This document shows, one piece after another, positions 16,869-26,327 of a DNA stretch of 64,000 nucleotides. The position numbers and the translations under genes were made by a program. The stretch's first letter is position 1, and each line of letters begins with the position of its first letter. The notes under the pieces are model-generated. The model was given only the letters and a program-made list of their open reading frames with translations. It did not search any database and had not been told where the DNA came from. This DNA is from Chryseobacterium paridis (GTDB taxonomy: Bacteria > Bacteroidota > Bacteroidia > Flavobacteriales > Weeksellaceae), in NCBI RefSeq assembly GCF_016595215.1, contig NZ_JAENHK010000010.1, positions 1,969,390-2,033,389 on the forward strand, in the 5' to 3' direction.

Positions 16869-17759
16869 ATGAAATTCGGACAAGTAGAAGATCCTTCAAA
16901 AATAGATTTTACATTACCTAAAGACCACTCCAGAACTAAAGAAATTTTAAAACAAAATAAAAAAGGTTTAGAAAATATTTCTATTGGATGTGCAAAATGG
17001 AACAAAACCGACCTTAAAGGATTTTACCCAAAAGGAACTAAGGATGAATTGACTTACTATGCAACTCAATTCAATTCTATTGAACTCAATGCTACATTCT
17101 ACGGAATGCCTACTCCCGACCAGGTATTAACATGGAAAGAAAAAACTCCGGCAGATTTTAAATTCTTCCCGAAAATCACCAATACTGTTTCTCATTTCAG
17201 AAGACTGATTGATGTTACTGAACCTGTCACGCAATTTGCATCTTCAATTCTTAATTTTGATGAAAAACTGGGTATGGCGTTTTTACAGTTACATGATAAT
17301 TTCAAACCGAAGGATTACGACAGACTGGAAAAATTCGTTAAAGAATGGCCGAAAGAAGCTCCTTTGGCCATAGAACTTAGAAATACAGAATGGTTTACGG
17401 ATGAAGATATCTTCAACACAACATGTGATCTTTTTGAAGCCCATAACATTACCAACATTATTGTAGATACTGCAGGAAGAAGAGATATGCTCCATATGCG
17501 GCTTACCACGCCAAATGCCTTTATTCGTTATGTAGGTGCTAATGCAGAAAGTGATTACGAAAGGTTAGACGATTGGCTGACACGTGCTGCACAGTGGAAA
17601 AAAGAAGGTCTTCAAAATCTTTACTTTTTCGTTCACCAAAACATTGAAAAAGCATCTCCTTTACTATCAGCTTATATGATAAAAAAAATGAATGAAGAGT
17701 GGAAAACTAACCTTCATGTCCCAAAAATGGCAACAGAAGGTACTCAATCTTTATTTTAG
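16869..17759 (+). CDS. DUF72 (YecE-like) TIM-barrel protein
   Basis: 296 residues of the DUF72 family. After a roughly 35-residue lead comes SIGCAKWNKTDLKGFYP, then FNSIELNATFYGMPTPDQVLTW (split motif: N..E.N.TFYG), FKFFPKITNTVSH, LQLHDNF, AIELRNTEWF and the C-terminal LYFFVHQ, all typical of the family. The function of YecE proteins is not established; structure suggests a TIM-barrel enzyme. Own promoter: TATATTTG at 16831-16838, 30 bases before the ATG. No operon partner. Confidence 0.88.
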   Translation: MKFGQVEDPSKIDFTLPKDHSRTKEILKQNKKGLENISIGCAKWNKTDLKGFYPKGTKDELTYYATQFNSIELNATFYGMPTPDQVLTWKEKTPADFKFFPKITNTVSHFRRLIDVTEPVTQFASSILNFDEKLGMAFLQLHDNFKPKDYDRLEKFVKEWPKEAPLAIELRNTEWFTDEDIFNTTCDLFEAHNITNIIVDTAGRRDMLHMRLTTPNAFIRYVGANAESDYERLDDWLTRAAQWKKEGLQNLYFFVHQNIEKASPLLSAYMIKKMNEEWKTNLHVPKMATEGTQSLF

Positions 17760-17837
17760 TGTAAAAAAATTTTTAGCTATTTAATCGTTTTCTTTAGGAT
17801 TTTATAGCTATTTTTTTGTTTTTAACAGTAAATATAT

Positions 17838-17849
17838 CACCGTTCGGTG
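17838..17849. promoter_or_regulatory. Small palindrome CACCGTTCGGTG
   Basis: CACCG-TT-CGGTG stands out in very AT-rich sequence 100 bases upstream of the 76-aa ORF. TetR-type operators can look like this, but the link is weak. Confidence 0.25.
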
Positions 17850-17948
17850 TAAAAATATTTTTATTCACAATAGATTATTTTTTTCACTAATAAATGATAT
17901 ATTAGGAAGTACAAAACCCTTATATCAAACAATAAATACATTAAAGTT

Positions 17949-18179
17949 ATGGAAAAGGAAATATGTACAATCAGTATTACAAGCGATTCGTTTGGTGACA
18001 ATTACACGTTTTATGAAGACCAAACTATAAAAAGAAATTATGATAGTGACAGTCTCCATTCAGATGTAACCGAATGGCTTAAGAATGACCAGATAAGCAG
18101 TCAGAGTAAAGATAAACTTATTAGAAATTGCCCTGAAGAACTTAAAGAAAAAATCATGATCATTCTAAATTATCCCTGA
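17949..18179 (+). CDS. Hypothetical protein, 76 aa
   Basis: Not recognised. The product is small, soluble and acidic, with a beta-strand-like start (ICTISITSDS), a polar middle and a helical end (EELKEKIMIIL). No signal peptide or TM segment. It lies alone between the DUF72 gene and a convergent membrane-protein gene; codon use resembles its neighbours and a stem-loop terminator follows, which supports it as a real gene. Confidence 0.6.
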   Translation: MEKEICTISITSDSFGDNYTFYEDQTIKRNYDSDSLHSDVTEWLKNDQISSQSKDKLIRNCPEELKEKIMIILNYP

Positions 18180-18220
18180 TCTTTTAAAAACCATGAAAAC
18201 TATATTTAACTAAAGAGAAC

Positions 18221-18256
18221 AGATGGTTTGTTGAAATCAACAAATCATCTTTCTAT
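18221..18256 (+). terminator. Terminator after the 76-aa ORF
   Basis: GATGGTTTGTTGA (18222-18234) pairs with TCAACAAATCATC (18237-18249), 13 positions with one G-U pair, followed by TTTCTATT. It separates two convergent genes. Confidence 0.7.
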
Positions 18257-18278
18257 TAATTGGATTGAAAACACAATC

Positions 18279-18872
18279 TTATTTTCTTATTCTCAATATT
18301 AAGACCAGGTTGAGAAATAACAACAGAAAGTCCAATGTCACCCAAATTCCAAGTTTTACATTATCGTAGTTATAGGCTTCAATCTGTTTTTTAGCAATTT
18401 CTGATAGCTTTGCACTCTGATTGATGTAATTATTAACCTCTACGATCTGATCTATATTCTTGTTGGGAACCGAATGCTGAGAAAAATACACCAAATTCTT
18501 TTTACCTAAATATCCTATCACCCAATACTCATCGGACTTATCCATTTTCAGGTACTCTATCCGATAATATTCCGGTCGTATTTTCCCTATATGTTTTGCC
18601 TCATGTCTTTCATTTTTATCCGGGTTATTTACATTGATAACATAAAAATCAAGTGTCTGAGGAAGCTTATTAACAACCTGTAATCCGACAGAATTGTTTA
18701 CAACCCCAACTGCACTTTTTTTGATGAACCAGTAAGTAAAAACAGATATTGAAAAAATAAGTGTTGCAATACGGAATAATTTTGCCCATTCGGCACCTTT
18801 TCCCGATTTTACTTTGGATAAAATAAGAGAAAGGATAGATGCAAAAAATATAATAACTATTACAAATGTCAT
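18279..18872 (-). CDS. Hypothetical membrane protein, three TM segments
   Basis: 197 residues, not recognised. Hydrophobic helices at about 2-20, 33-50 and 172-194 flank a roughly 120-residue soluble domain that starts after the second helix (VGVVNNSVGLQVVNKLPQ) and contains HIGKIRPEYYRIEYL and YWVIGYLGKKNLVYFSQ. It diverges from an outer-membrane barrel gene. The -7 box TATCTTTG (18881-18888, minus) ends only 8 bases before the ATG, with a TTG 22 bases upstream, so the transcript may be almost leaderless. Confidence 0.7.
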   Translation of the reverse strand: MTFVIVIIFFASILSLILSKVKSGKGAEWAKLFRIATLIFSISVFTYWFIKKSAVGVVNNSVGLQVVNKLPQTLDFYVINVNNPDKNERHEAKHIGKIRPEYYRIEYLKMDKSDEYWVIGYLGKKNLVYFSQHSVPNKNIDQIVEVNNYINQSAKLSEIAKKQIEAYNYDNVKLGIWVTLDFLLLFLNLVLILRIRK

Positions 18873-18880
18873 ACAGTCTA

Positions 18881-18913
18881 CAAAGATACTTTTTTATATA
18901 TATTTGCACTCAA
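18881..18913 (-). promoter_or_regulatory. Promoter of the three-TM protein gene
   Basis: TATCTTTG (18881-18888) with TTG (18911-18913) 22 bases upstream on the minus strand, within the spacing I recall for flavobacterial promoters. The -7 box of the divergent barrel gene, TATATTTG (18899-18906, plus), lies between these two elements, so the promoters overlap face to face. Confidence 0.55.
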
Positions 18914-18931
18914 ATTTTTAAATCTTTAACT

Positions 18932-20167
18932 ATGAAAAAAATTCTTTCACTTGTTGCATTATTAACAGCTATAATTATCAGCGCCCAATCTAGATTTGAA
19001 AAGGGTTATATAATAATGACTAATAATGAACGAAAAGAAGTGTTGATTAAAAATCTGGATTGGATCAATAACGTGGAAAATTTTAGTTACAAAGTCGATG
19101 AACAATCTTCAGAATCAATAGGAACAATTAATGACATAAAAGAATTCGGAGTTTACGGATACTCAAAATATATTGCTTATAAAGGTCCTATAGAATATTC
19201 TCCGGAAAAGCTTTCGGATCTATCCAATACCTATGAACCTGAATTTAAACAAGCAAATGTTTTTTTAAAAATCCTTGTATCTGGAGATAAAAATTTATAT
19301 GCCTATACAGCACAAAATACTAATAAATATTTCTACTCAGATATATCTTCTGACATCAAACCTTTAGTTTATAAAAAATATAATCCTGAAGGAAACACGC
19401 TTCTTGTTGCAACAAATGATACATATCTCAATCAGCTAAAAAATATTTTTAAAGATGATTCTGATGTAGAATCATTAGTTACCCAAACAAAATATACTGC
19501 AACCAGCCTGACAAAAATATTTCAGCTTCATAACGAAAAATCCCCAACGCTTTCTACAAAAGAACTTCAAGCTACAAAAGTAAATCCAAAATTCAACCTA
19601 AGCATCAGACCAGGTATTAATTTGTATTCACCATTAGAAATGCAGGGAAGCCCTGCAAATGAAGGATTCGAATCCAAGTCAGGACTTAGAATAGGTATTG
19701 AAGCCGAATTAGTTTTACCTTTTAATAAAAATAAATGGAGCATTATTTTTGAACCTACGTATTCTTTTTACTCGAGTAAAAAAATGACTATACCAAGCAA
19801 TGATAAACTTTATAATATAAGTATGGATGGATATTCATTTATTAATCTTCCAATAGGAGTACGCCATTATATGTACTTAAATAATAAGTCTAAAATTTTT
19901 ATTAATGCTCAAGTTAATGCTCTTACGTTTAAATCAGGTAAGGCTAAAAGTTTCGACTTAGACTATAATAACTATATTTATGATAATATAAAATTATCTT
20001 CAACTCAAAGTTTTAATAGTTGTTCTTTTGGTATAGGATATACTTATAATAACAAATACAGCATTGAAATTAAATACAATACCAATAATAATATTGTTGA
20101 TAATTCAGAAGTTCAAACTGCAGATATAAAATATGTATCTATAATATTCGGATATAATATTTTCTAA
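18932..20167 (+). CDS. Outer membrane beta-barrel protein, PorT-like
   Basis: 411 residues from the ATG at 18932, which starts a clear signal peptide (MKKILSLVALLTAIIISAQ); an upstream in-frame ATG at 18866 would put 22 extra residues before it and lies upstream of the -7 box TATATTTG (18899-18906), so it is rejected. An N-terminal domain of about 220 residues (YIIMTNNERKEVLIKNLDW...) precedes a C-terminal barrel of alternating strands (FNLSIRPGINLYSP, GLRIGIEAELVLPF, ... VSIIFGYNIF). The barrel part fits the PorT-family outer-membrane fold. Function unknown. Its end overlaps the convergent HD-domain gene by 4 bases. Confidence 0.8.
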   Translation: MKKILSLVALLTAIIISAQSRFEKGYIIMTNNERKEVLIKNLDWINNVENFSYKVDEQSSESIGTINDIKEFGVYGYSKYIAYKGPIEYSPEKLSDLSNTYEPEFKQANVFLKILVSGDKNLYAYTAQNTNKYFYSDISSDIKPLVYKKYNPEGNTLLVATNDTYLNQLKNIFKDDSDVESLVTQTKYTATSLTKIFQLHNEKSPTLSTKELQATKVNPKFNLSIRPGINLYSPLEMQGSPANEGFESKSGLRIGIEAELVLPFNKNKWSIIFEPTYSFYSSKKMTIPSNDKLYNISMDGYSFINLPIGVRHYMYLNNKSKIFINAQVNALTFKSGKAKSFDLDYNNYIYDNIKLSSTQSFNSCSFGIGYTYNNKYSIEIKYNTNNNIVDNSEVQTADIKYVSIIFGYNIF

Positions 20168-20808
20168 TCTACATTCCATTCTTTATAAAACTGGTCGAGG
20201 AAAAGTAACATATATTTATGCCTTTCCTCGGCTATTTTTTTTCCTTTTTCAGTATTCATTAAATCTTTTAAAAGTAATAGTTTTTCATAAAAATGATTGA
20301 TCGTAGTTCCATTGGATTTTTTATATTCTTCCTTAGACATATTCAGTTTGGGCTCAATATCCGGATGGTACATCAGATTATTTTTGAACCCTCCAAAATT
20401 AAATGTTCTGGCGATACCAATGGCTCCAATTGCATCCAGTCGATCAGCATCCTGAACGATTTTCAGTTCGATCGGCAAATTCTGAGGAACCTCTCCCCTA
20501 TTTTTGAATGAAATATTTTTAATAATAAAAAGGACCTGTTCAATAATTTCCTCTGAAACCTCTTGTTGCTCCAAAAACTCACGGGAAACTTTTAAGGCAA
20601 TTGTTTCATCACCATTATGAAATTTAGGATCTGCAATATCATGAAGTAACGCTGCAAGTTCTACTACTTCTTTATTACCATTTTCATTTTCAGCAATCTT
20701 TTTTGAAAGCTTCCAGACCCTTTCGATATGAAACCAGTCATGTCCGGCTTCTGCTCCTTCTAACTTCTCTTTTACAAACTCTATTGTCTTTTCAATTGTA
20801 CTACTCAT
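20164..20808 (-). CDS. HD-domain phosphohydrolase
   Basis: 214 residues. The metal-binding HD motif is split as usual: H23-D24 (GHDWFHIERV), H56-D57 (LLHDIAD) and a downstream D in VQDADRLDAIGAIGIART. This matches the YpgQ/YedJ-type nucleotide or diphosphate phosphohydrolases. The natural substrate is unknown. The start overlaps the stop of the alpha/beta hydrolase gene by 8 bases, so the two are translationally coupled. Confidence 0.88.
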   Translation of the reverse strand: MSSTIEKTIEFVKEKLEGAEAGHDWFHIERVWKLSKKIAENENGNKEVVELAALLHDIADPKFHNGDETIALKVSREFLEQQEVSEEIIEQVLFIIKNISFKNRGEVPQNLPIELKIVQDADRLDAIGAIGIARTFNFGGFKNNLMYHPDIEPKLNMSKEEYKKSNGTTINHFYEKLLLLKDLMNTEKGKKIAEERHKYMLLFLDQFYKEWNVD

Positions 20809-21649
20809 TATGCATTAATTCGTTTAAAATAATATTCCAAAGCTTCTTGTTATAGCTTCTAAAAAAATTAACATGTCCTATTTCCCCTTTTTCTGATTCG
20901 GAGGTCTTTACCAGGCGATAAGTAGGCTTAAGATTGGGATAAGTACCATTTAATAAACTCTTAACTCCCTTATCAGTCAGCCAGACATCATCTTCAGCTC
21001 TTATTACAAAAACTTTCTGTGTTAATTCTTTAGAATAATCATCAATTTTCTCCAATAAACCGTTGGTTGATTTTTTATTCAAAATTAAGGTTCTCCAGTC
21101 ATAAGCGCAATTTTTAGGGAGACTTTCTCCTAGTCCAAACCAATGAGCAGGAAAATATCCCAACAGCTGTGTAGTCAATGGCTGTGCAATTCCAAAACCA
21201 AGATAAGCTTCTATTTTAGTTTTAAATTTTAGATTTCCAACAAAAGCATTTTGTGTTCCAACAAAAAAGAATTCTTTGAAAATTTCAGAATCTTCATTCA
21301 TTCCTAGAATCAAAGCACCTACAGAATGTCCAAGGCAATATTTTTCATATCCAGCAAAACGCGTTCTAACGTAGGTCGTTATTGCTTTGTAATCTCTGGT
21401 TCCCCAAATCCTCATGGATGCATTAAAACCTTTCATATGCTCCGGTTTCGACAACCCAATACCACGATAGTCGTAAGTGATCACAGTAAACCCCTTCTCT
21501 GAAAAATATTTAGCAAAAGAAAAGTAAACTTGCTGCTTCACTCCTGTTGCCGAATTAATCAACAACAATTTGTTATTACTATGCTCAGGCAAGAATAGAT
21601 GTGCAATAATAGAGACCTGATCCGTTGTTGTAAGCGTTAGTTCTTCCAT
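20801..21649 (-). CDS. Alpha/beta hydrolase (serine aminopeptidase/lysophospholipase-like)
   Basis: 282 residues of the alpha/beta-hydrolase fold. YDYRGIGLS is the oxyanion-loop region, GHSVG (107-111) holds the nucleophile S109, RAEDDVWL the acidic residue and GHVNFF near the C-terminus the catalytic histidine. No signal peptide, so it is cytoplasmic. It resembles serine aminopeptidase-type (Hydrolase_4) enzymes. It is the first gene of a pair with the overlapping HD phosphohydrolase gene. Confidence 0.85.
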   Translation of the reverse strand: MEELTLTTTDQVSIIAHLFLPEHSNNKLLLINSATGVKQQVYFSFAKYFSEKGFTVITYDYRGIGLSKPEHMKGFNASMRIWGTRDYKAITTYVRTRFAGYEKYCLGHSVGALILGMNEDSEIFKEFFFVGTQNAFVGNLKFKTKIEAYLGFGIAQPLTTQLLGYFPAHWFGLGESLPKNCAYDWRTLILNKKSTNGLLEKIDDYSKELTQKVFVIRAEDDVWLTDKGVKSLLNGTYPNLKPTYRLVKTSESEKGEIGHVNFFRSYNKKLWNIILNELMHNE

Positions 21650-21657
21650 ATTTTAAA

Positions 21658-21684
21658 AAGAAAAAAATCCACTCAAAAGTGGAA
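21658..21684 (-). terminator. Terminator after the ribokinase gene
   Basis: On the minus strand TCCACT-TTTG-AGTGGA (21668-21683) is followed by seven T. It separates the kinase gene from the hydrolase pair. Confidence 0.8.
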
Positions 21685-21739
21685 ATTTTACTGTTCATTT
21701 TATGTTAATTGAAATACTTTCGATATGCAGTAAATAGCT

Positions 21740-22633
21740 TTAAGCAGTATAATCTGACATTCTTGGTAATCCTGTTTGTGATCCTTTTTTTGTAGAAACT
21801 TTTAAAGAAACCTCATTCCCGAATTTTACACATTCCTCAATAGAATTATTGTGACAAAAAGCAATAGCAAATCCAGAAGTAAAAGCATCGCCCATTCCCA
21901 TTTTGTGTACTGTTTTATTATCATTATGATTTCTGAAATATTTCATTTCTGTACCATCAAAATAAATGGTGGAATTGGTATCATCTCTTACAAACACTTT
22001 ATTGAAATACTTTTCAAGAACCTGTTCTTTTTCTTCTTCTCCAAAAACAATATAAAGTTCACTGCTTTTGGCCACTACAAAGTCAACGTTTTCTAAAATC
22101 TCTTCGTTCAATTTCATAGCGGGTGAAGCATACAATCCAACTTTCTTTCCGTACTTCTTTGCTTTTCTAATAGTATATTCTACCACTTCCAAAGAAACCT
22201 CCAGCTGAACAAGAATAAGGTCTACGGTCTGAAAGTATCTGTCTGCATCCTCAATATGTTTTGTACTTAAAAGTTTATTAGCTGCTGGTACCACTACAAT
22301 AGCAGCATTACCATCAGAACTCGTTACATAAGCAGTTCCTGTTGCCTCTCTATCTGTTTCTGCCACAAATCCAACATTTACGTTCTCATTGACCAGATTC
22401 CTCATGATCTGCTGTCCTAAGGGATCCATACCAACGCATCCAATGAAATAAACACTTGCTCCCAATCTGGCAGTTCCTACAGCCTGATTGGCTCCTTTTC
22501 CACCAAAATAACTATCCGAATTAATGGCCAGAACAGTGTCATTAGGAGCAGGAAGTTTTTCAGTTTCTAAGACTAAATCTATTGAAGAGCTGCCAACAAC
22601 TATTATTTTGGGTTGTACTGAGGAGAAGTTCAT
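21740..22633 (-). CDS. rbsK: Ribokinase, PfkB family
   Basis: 297 residues. The first PfkB signature YFGGKGANQAVGTARLG (GGKGAN at 44-49) is the ribokinase form; the second, KMGMGDAFTSG, places the catalytic base D249 and the anion hole, with Met in place of the more usual Ala in GAGD. Phosphorylates ribose or a related sugar with ATP in the cytoplasm. No ribose transporter or pyranase is adjacent, so it may serve nucleoside salvage. Sugar specificity is inferred from the signature only. Confidence 0.85.
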   Translation of the reverse strand: MNFSSVQPKIIVVGSSSIDLVLETEKLPAPNDTVLAINSDSYFGGKGANQAVGTARLGASVYFIGCVGMDPLGQQIMRNLVNENVNVGFVAETDREATGTAYVTSSDGNAAIVVVPAANKLLSTKHIEDADRYFQTVDLILVQLEVSLEVVEYTIRKAKKYGKKVGLYASPAMKLNEEILENVDFVVAKSSELYIVFGEEEKEQVLEKYFNKVFVRDDTNSTIYFDGTEMKYFRNHNDNKTVHKMGMGDAFTSGFAIAFCHNNSIEECVKFGNEVSLKVSTKKGSQTGLPRMSDYTA

Positions 22634-22690
22634 TGTCGTAAAATTGATTTATATAAAAATATTAAAATAGGAATACTAATATAAGAATAA

Positions 22691-23326
22691 TTAACTTATT
22701 TCAATAAATTCTGTAACCACCTTTACCGGTGTATTATTTTTATCATATGCGATGTAACTGGCATAGAAACCTTCCCCATATCCAGTCTCAAAAGCAAAGA
22801 TAGTTCCCGGATGTTCATCAGCCGGTTTTAAAAATGCATATTGGTCGATAGCTCCATTTTCATCAAAAAAATATTCATGAAAGAACTCTTCATAAATTCC
22901 CATAAAATCAACCCCTTTGCTATGGTATAATCTTTTTTCAAGGTCGTTAAGCTTTTCCTGAGTATCTACATCCATAAAACATCCCATCCCACTTTCTACA
23001 GGGTAACCAAAAATCTCTTCTTCAGCAAGATCTTTTATATTCTGACCTGCAGTGGTTGCCAATTTCCATTCGGATATCTCAGAATTGCTGAAAATGATCT
23101 CAGCATATGCCACACAATTACTCTCCCTTTCTTTGTGTAGTAAAACGGAAAAATCTCCTTTTGGAAATTCTGTCGAAAAAGGCTGCATATCATTTGTGAT
23201 CAAAGGATCACAAGCCACCAATCTTCCACTGGAAAGATAAATCTTTCCAACTTCAAAACTTTCTAACAAAGGACTTTCTACAAAGTCTCTTGAGAATAGT
23301 TTCTTTATATTTTCTATGTGTGTCAT
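22691..23326 (-). CDS. DUF4241 domain protein
   Basis: 211 residues. Key segments: IYLSSGRLVACDPL near residue 30, FPKGDFSVLLHKE, VAYAEIIFS, GYPVESGMGCFMD and FAFETGYGEGFYASYIAYD; these fit the DUF4241 family, common in Bacteroidota and of unknown role. No signal peptide or TM helix. It stands alone between the ribokinase and valS genes. Confidence 0.75.
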   Translation of the reverse strand: MTHIENIKKLFSRDFVESPLLESFEVGKIYLSSGRLVACDPLITNDMQPFSTEFPKGDFSVLLHKERESNCVAYAEIIFSNSEISEWKLATTAGQNIKDLAEEEIFGYPVESGMGCFMDVDTQEKLNDLEKRLYHSKGVDFMGIYEEFFHEYFFDENGAIDQYAFLKPADEHPGTIFAFETGYGEGFYASYIAYDKNNTPVKVVTEFIEIS

Positions 23327-23484
23327 TTTCTTTAATTGTTATTTTATTGTCAGGCATTTGCTGAATGACTATTATCTTGACAAATCTCTTCCGGTTATCA
23401 TTAATAATCGCTTCTTTTTCTATTGGCTCCAACCTTTCAATTGTTTTTCAAATGTTATCATTTGAACTATCTCATTAAACTCAC

Positions 23485-23545
23485 AAAAGAAGACAAGTTC
23501 AACAAGTCTTCTTTTATGGATATTGTTTTCCGGAATTTTTCCGGA
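23485..23545 (-). other. Two hairpins downstream of valS
   Basis: TCCGGAA-AAA-TTCCGGA (23529-23545, minus) and AAAAGAAGAC/GTCTTCTTTT (23485-23515) follow the valS stop. Neither has a clear T tract beyond its stem, so termination is possible but not certain. Confidence 0.4.
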
Positions 23546-23583
23546 TTGATATAAGTCTTATTTCAAGATAAGTGCCAAAAGAT

Positions 23584-26199
23584 TTATAAACTCTTCAGTT
23601 TCTCTTCTAAAATGGCAATTTTATCCTGAGCATCTTTCTGTTTTTTGCGCTCTGCTTCTACTACTTCAGGTTTAGCATTGGCAACGAACTTTTCATTAGA
23701 AAGCTTCTTTTCTACAGAAATTAAGAATCCTTTCAGGTATTTAACCTCCTCTTCTGTTTTCGTTTTCTCTTCTCCAAGATCCAGATTTTCACTTAGAGGA
23801 ATGGAAACTTCTGTCGCACCAACAAGGAAGGTAAAACTTGGTTTATCTGTTTTTTCGCCAAAATGAATTTCTGAAATATTAGCAAGTTTTCTAACTACTG
23901 CTTCATTAGCAAATTCGGACGCATTTGTATAAATTTCAGCTGCTTCTTTAGGTGAAATTCCTTTTGTCTGACGGTAGTTTCTAACTCCTGAAATTAATTC
24001 CTGAGCTATTTCGAAGTTCTTAATAATAGTTTCATTAAATTCTTCTTCTTTTTTCTGCTGAGCAATTACTAAAGCTTCATCTATACTTCGTTCAGAAATT
24101 AATTGCCATATCTCTTCTGACTGGAATGGCATAAACGGATGTAGAAGCTTCATTAATTCTTCAAAGAAATAAACTGTTTTCAAGTAAACTTCTTTAGAGA
24201 TACCTTCTCCATAATTAGGTTTTATCGCTTCTAGGTACCATCCACAGAAATCGTCCCAAATTAATTTATAGAGTAAATGTAAAGCATCAGAAATTCTGAA
24301 CTTTTCAAACTGATCATTAATTTCAGCAATCGCTTTATTTAATTTATTTTCAAACCACTCTATAGTCTGATTTTCTGTTGCATTAGCTGGTTTATCTTCA
24401 TGATTCCACATGTTAATCAATCGGAAAGCACTCCAGATTTTCGTCATGAAATTCCTTCCCTGAAGCATTAGATCTTCATCAAAAAGTAAATCATTACCCG
24501 CAGCAGCACTTAATAAAATTCCAACACGAACACCATCAGCACCATATTTATCGATTAGTTCTAAAGGATCCGGTGAATTTCCTAAAGACTTAGACATTTT
24601 TCTTCTTTGCTTATCTCTTACAATTCCTGTAAAATAAACATTCTTGAACGGAACTGTTTTCTTATATTCCAATCCTGCCATGATCATTCTGGCCACCCAG
24701 AAGAAAATAATATCCGGTCCGGTAACCAGGTCAGCAGTAGGATAATAATATTGAATATCTTTATTGTCAGGATCAAGCAACCCATCAAATACTGACATTG
24801 GCCATAACCAAGAAGAGAACCATGTATCTAGAGCATCCTGATCTTGTCTTAAACTATCAGCCGTCAGATTTTGATTTCCTGTCTTTTGTTTTGCTAACTC
24901 TAAAGCTTCTTCTTTGGTTTCAGCAACAACAAACTCTTCGTCTCCTTCTCCATAATAATAAGCTGGAATTTGCTGTCCCCACCACAACTGACGGGAAATA
25001 TTCCAGTCACGGATGTTTTCCATCCAGTGTTTGTAGGTATTCTTAAACTTTTCAGGGTAGAATTTAATCTCATCATCCATTACTACATCCAAAGCGGGTT
25101 GAGCAATCTCAGACATTTTTAAGAACCATTGAACTGAAACTTTAGGTTCAATTACAGCACCAGTTCTTTCAGAAGTTCCTACTTTATTTACATAATCTTC
25201 GGCTTTTAAAAGAAGATCTTTTTCCTGCAGTTCTTTTGCAATTAGCTTTCTAACTTCAAATCTATTTTTTCCGGCATAATGTAATCCATGCTCGTTAAGA
25301 TTTCCGTCGTCATCTAACGCATCAATCATTTTTAATTGATGTTTTTGCCCAATTTCATAGTCATTCGTATCATGAGCAGGAGTAATTTTTAATGCTCCCG
25401 TTCCAAATTCGATATCAACATACTCGTCTTCAATAATTGGAACTACTCTGTCTACGATAGGTACAATTACGTTCTTCCCTTTCAAATGAGCATATCTCTC
25501 ATCATTCGGATTGATACATACAGCAGTATCACCAAAAATCGTTTCAGGACGTGTAGTAGCTACAGAAAGAAACTCTTCTGAACCTTCTATTTTATATTTC
25601 AGGAAATAAAGTTTTCCATTTTGTTCTTTAAATATTACTTCTTCATCAGAAATATTGGTCTTTGCTTCAGGATCCCAATTGACCATTCTATATCCTCTGT
25701 AGATCAAACCTTTGTTATAAAGATCAACAAAACTTTTGATAACCTGAGCAGACAGTTTGTCTTCTAATGTAAATCTCGTTCTGTCCCAATCACAAGAACA
25801 GCCCAGTTTTTTTAACTGGTCAAGAATAGTTCCTCCATATTTGTTGGTCCATTCCCACGCATGCTTTAAAAATTCTTCACGGGTAATATCTGATTTATTG
25901 ACCCCTTCAGACTTCAATTTAGCAACAACTTTAGCTTCAGTAGCAATTGAAGCGTGATCTGTTCCCGGAACCCAACAGGCATTAAAGCCCTGCATTCTTG
26001 CACGGCGGACCAGAACATCCTGAATGGTGTTATTCAACATATGCCCCATGTGCAGTATCCCCGTAACGTTTGGAGGAGGGATTACTATCGTATATGGTGG
26101 CTTGTCATTAGGCTCTGAATGGAAAAATTTGTTTTCCAACCAGAAGTTGTACCATTTTTGTTCTGTTTCCTGTGGATTATACTTTTCTGAAATCTGCAT
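23584..26199 (-). CDS. valS: Valyl-tRNA synthetase
   Basis: 871 residues, the usual size. Class I HIGH-type motif HMGH (50-53) after PPPNVTGIL, KMSKS at 534-538, the editing CP1 domain with TTRPETIFGDTA, WFSSWLWPMSVF, and a C-terminal coiled coil (KTKTEEEVKYLKGFLISVEKKL) typical of ValRS. Charges tRNA-Val and edits Thr. On the minus strand TATTTTTG (26228-26235) is a -7 box 28 bases before the ATG. Confidence 0.97.
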   Translation of the reverse strand: MQISEKYNPQETEQKWYNFWLENKFFHSEPNDKPPYTIVIPPPNVTGILHMGHMLNNTIQDVLVRRARMQGFNACWVPGTDHASIATEAKVVAKLKSEGVNKSDITREEFLKHAWEWTNKYGGTILDQLKKLGCSCDWDRTRFTLEDKLSAQVIKSFVDLYNKGLIYRGYRMVNWDPEAKTNISDEEVIFKEQNGKLYFLKYKIEGSEEFLSVATTRPETIFGDTAVCINPNDERYAHLKGKNVIVPIVDRVVPIIEDEYVDIEFGTGALKITPAHDTNDYEIGQKHQLKMIDALDDDGNLNEHGLHYAGKNRFEVRKLIAKELQEKDLLLKAEDYVNKVGTSERTGAVIEPKVSVQWFLKMSEIAQPALDVVMDDEIKFYPEKFKNTYKHWMENIRDWNISRQLWWGQQIPAYYYGEGDEEFVVAETKEEALELAKQKTGNQNLTADSLRQDQDALDTWFSSWLWPMSVFDGLLDPDNKDIQYYYPTADLVTGPDIIFFWVARMIMAGLEYKKTVPFKNVYFTGIVRDKQRRKMSKSLGNSPDPLELIDKYGADGVRVGILLSAAAGNDLLFDEDLMLQGRNFMTKIWSAFRLINMWNHEDKPANATENQTIEWFENKLNKAIAEINDQFEKFRISDALHLLYKLIWDDFCGWYLEAIKPNYGEGISKEVYLKTVYFFEELMKLLHPFMPFQSEEIWQLISERSIDEALVIAQQKKEEEFNETIIKNFEIAQELISGVRNYRQTKGISPKEAAEIYTNASEFANEAVVRKLANISEIHFGEKTDKPSFTFLVGATEVSIPLSENLDLGEEKTKTEEEVKYLKGFLISVEKKLSNEKFVANAKPEVVEAERKKQKDAQDKIAILEEKLKSL

Positions 26200-26277
26200 A
26201 AATTCTATTTCTTTAGCTTACAATTTGCAAAAATAGCTTAAAGAAAAAAAAAATTAAGTATGAATTAAAATAATTTT

Positions 26278-26285
26278 TAACTTTG
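26278..26285 (+). promoter_or_regulatory. -7 element of the DUF1573 gene
   Basis: TAACTTTG matches TAnnTTTG 42 bases before the ATG at 26328. No clear TTG at the proper distance. The valS -7 box lies back to back at 26228-26235. Confidence 0.5.
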
Positions 26286-26327
26286 TTTTTCAAAATTTAT
26301 CTAACAAACGTATTAACATTCAAGAAT

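Noticed and set aside
18866..18931. Upstream ATG for the PorT-like barrel protein
   Set aside because: It lies upstream of the -7 box and would place 22 residues before a clear signal peptide.
23485..23545. Classical rho-independent terminator for valS
   Set aside because: Two hairpins are present but neither is followed by a convincing T tract on the minus strand, so they are listed only as hairpins.
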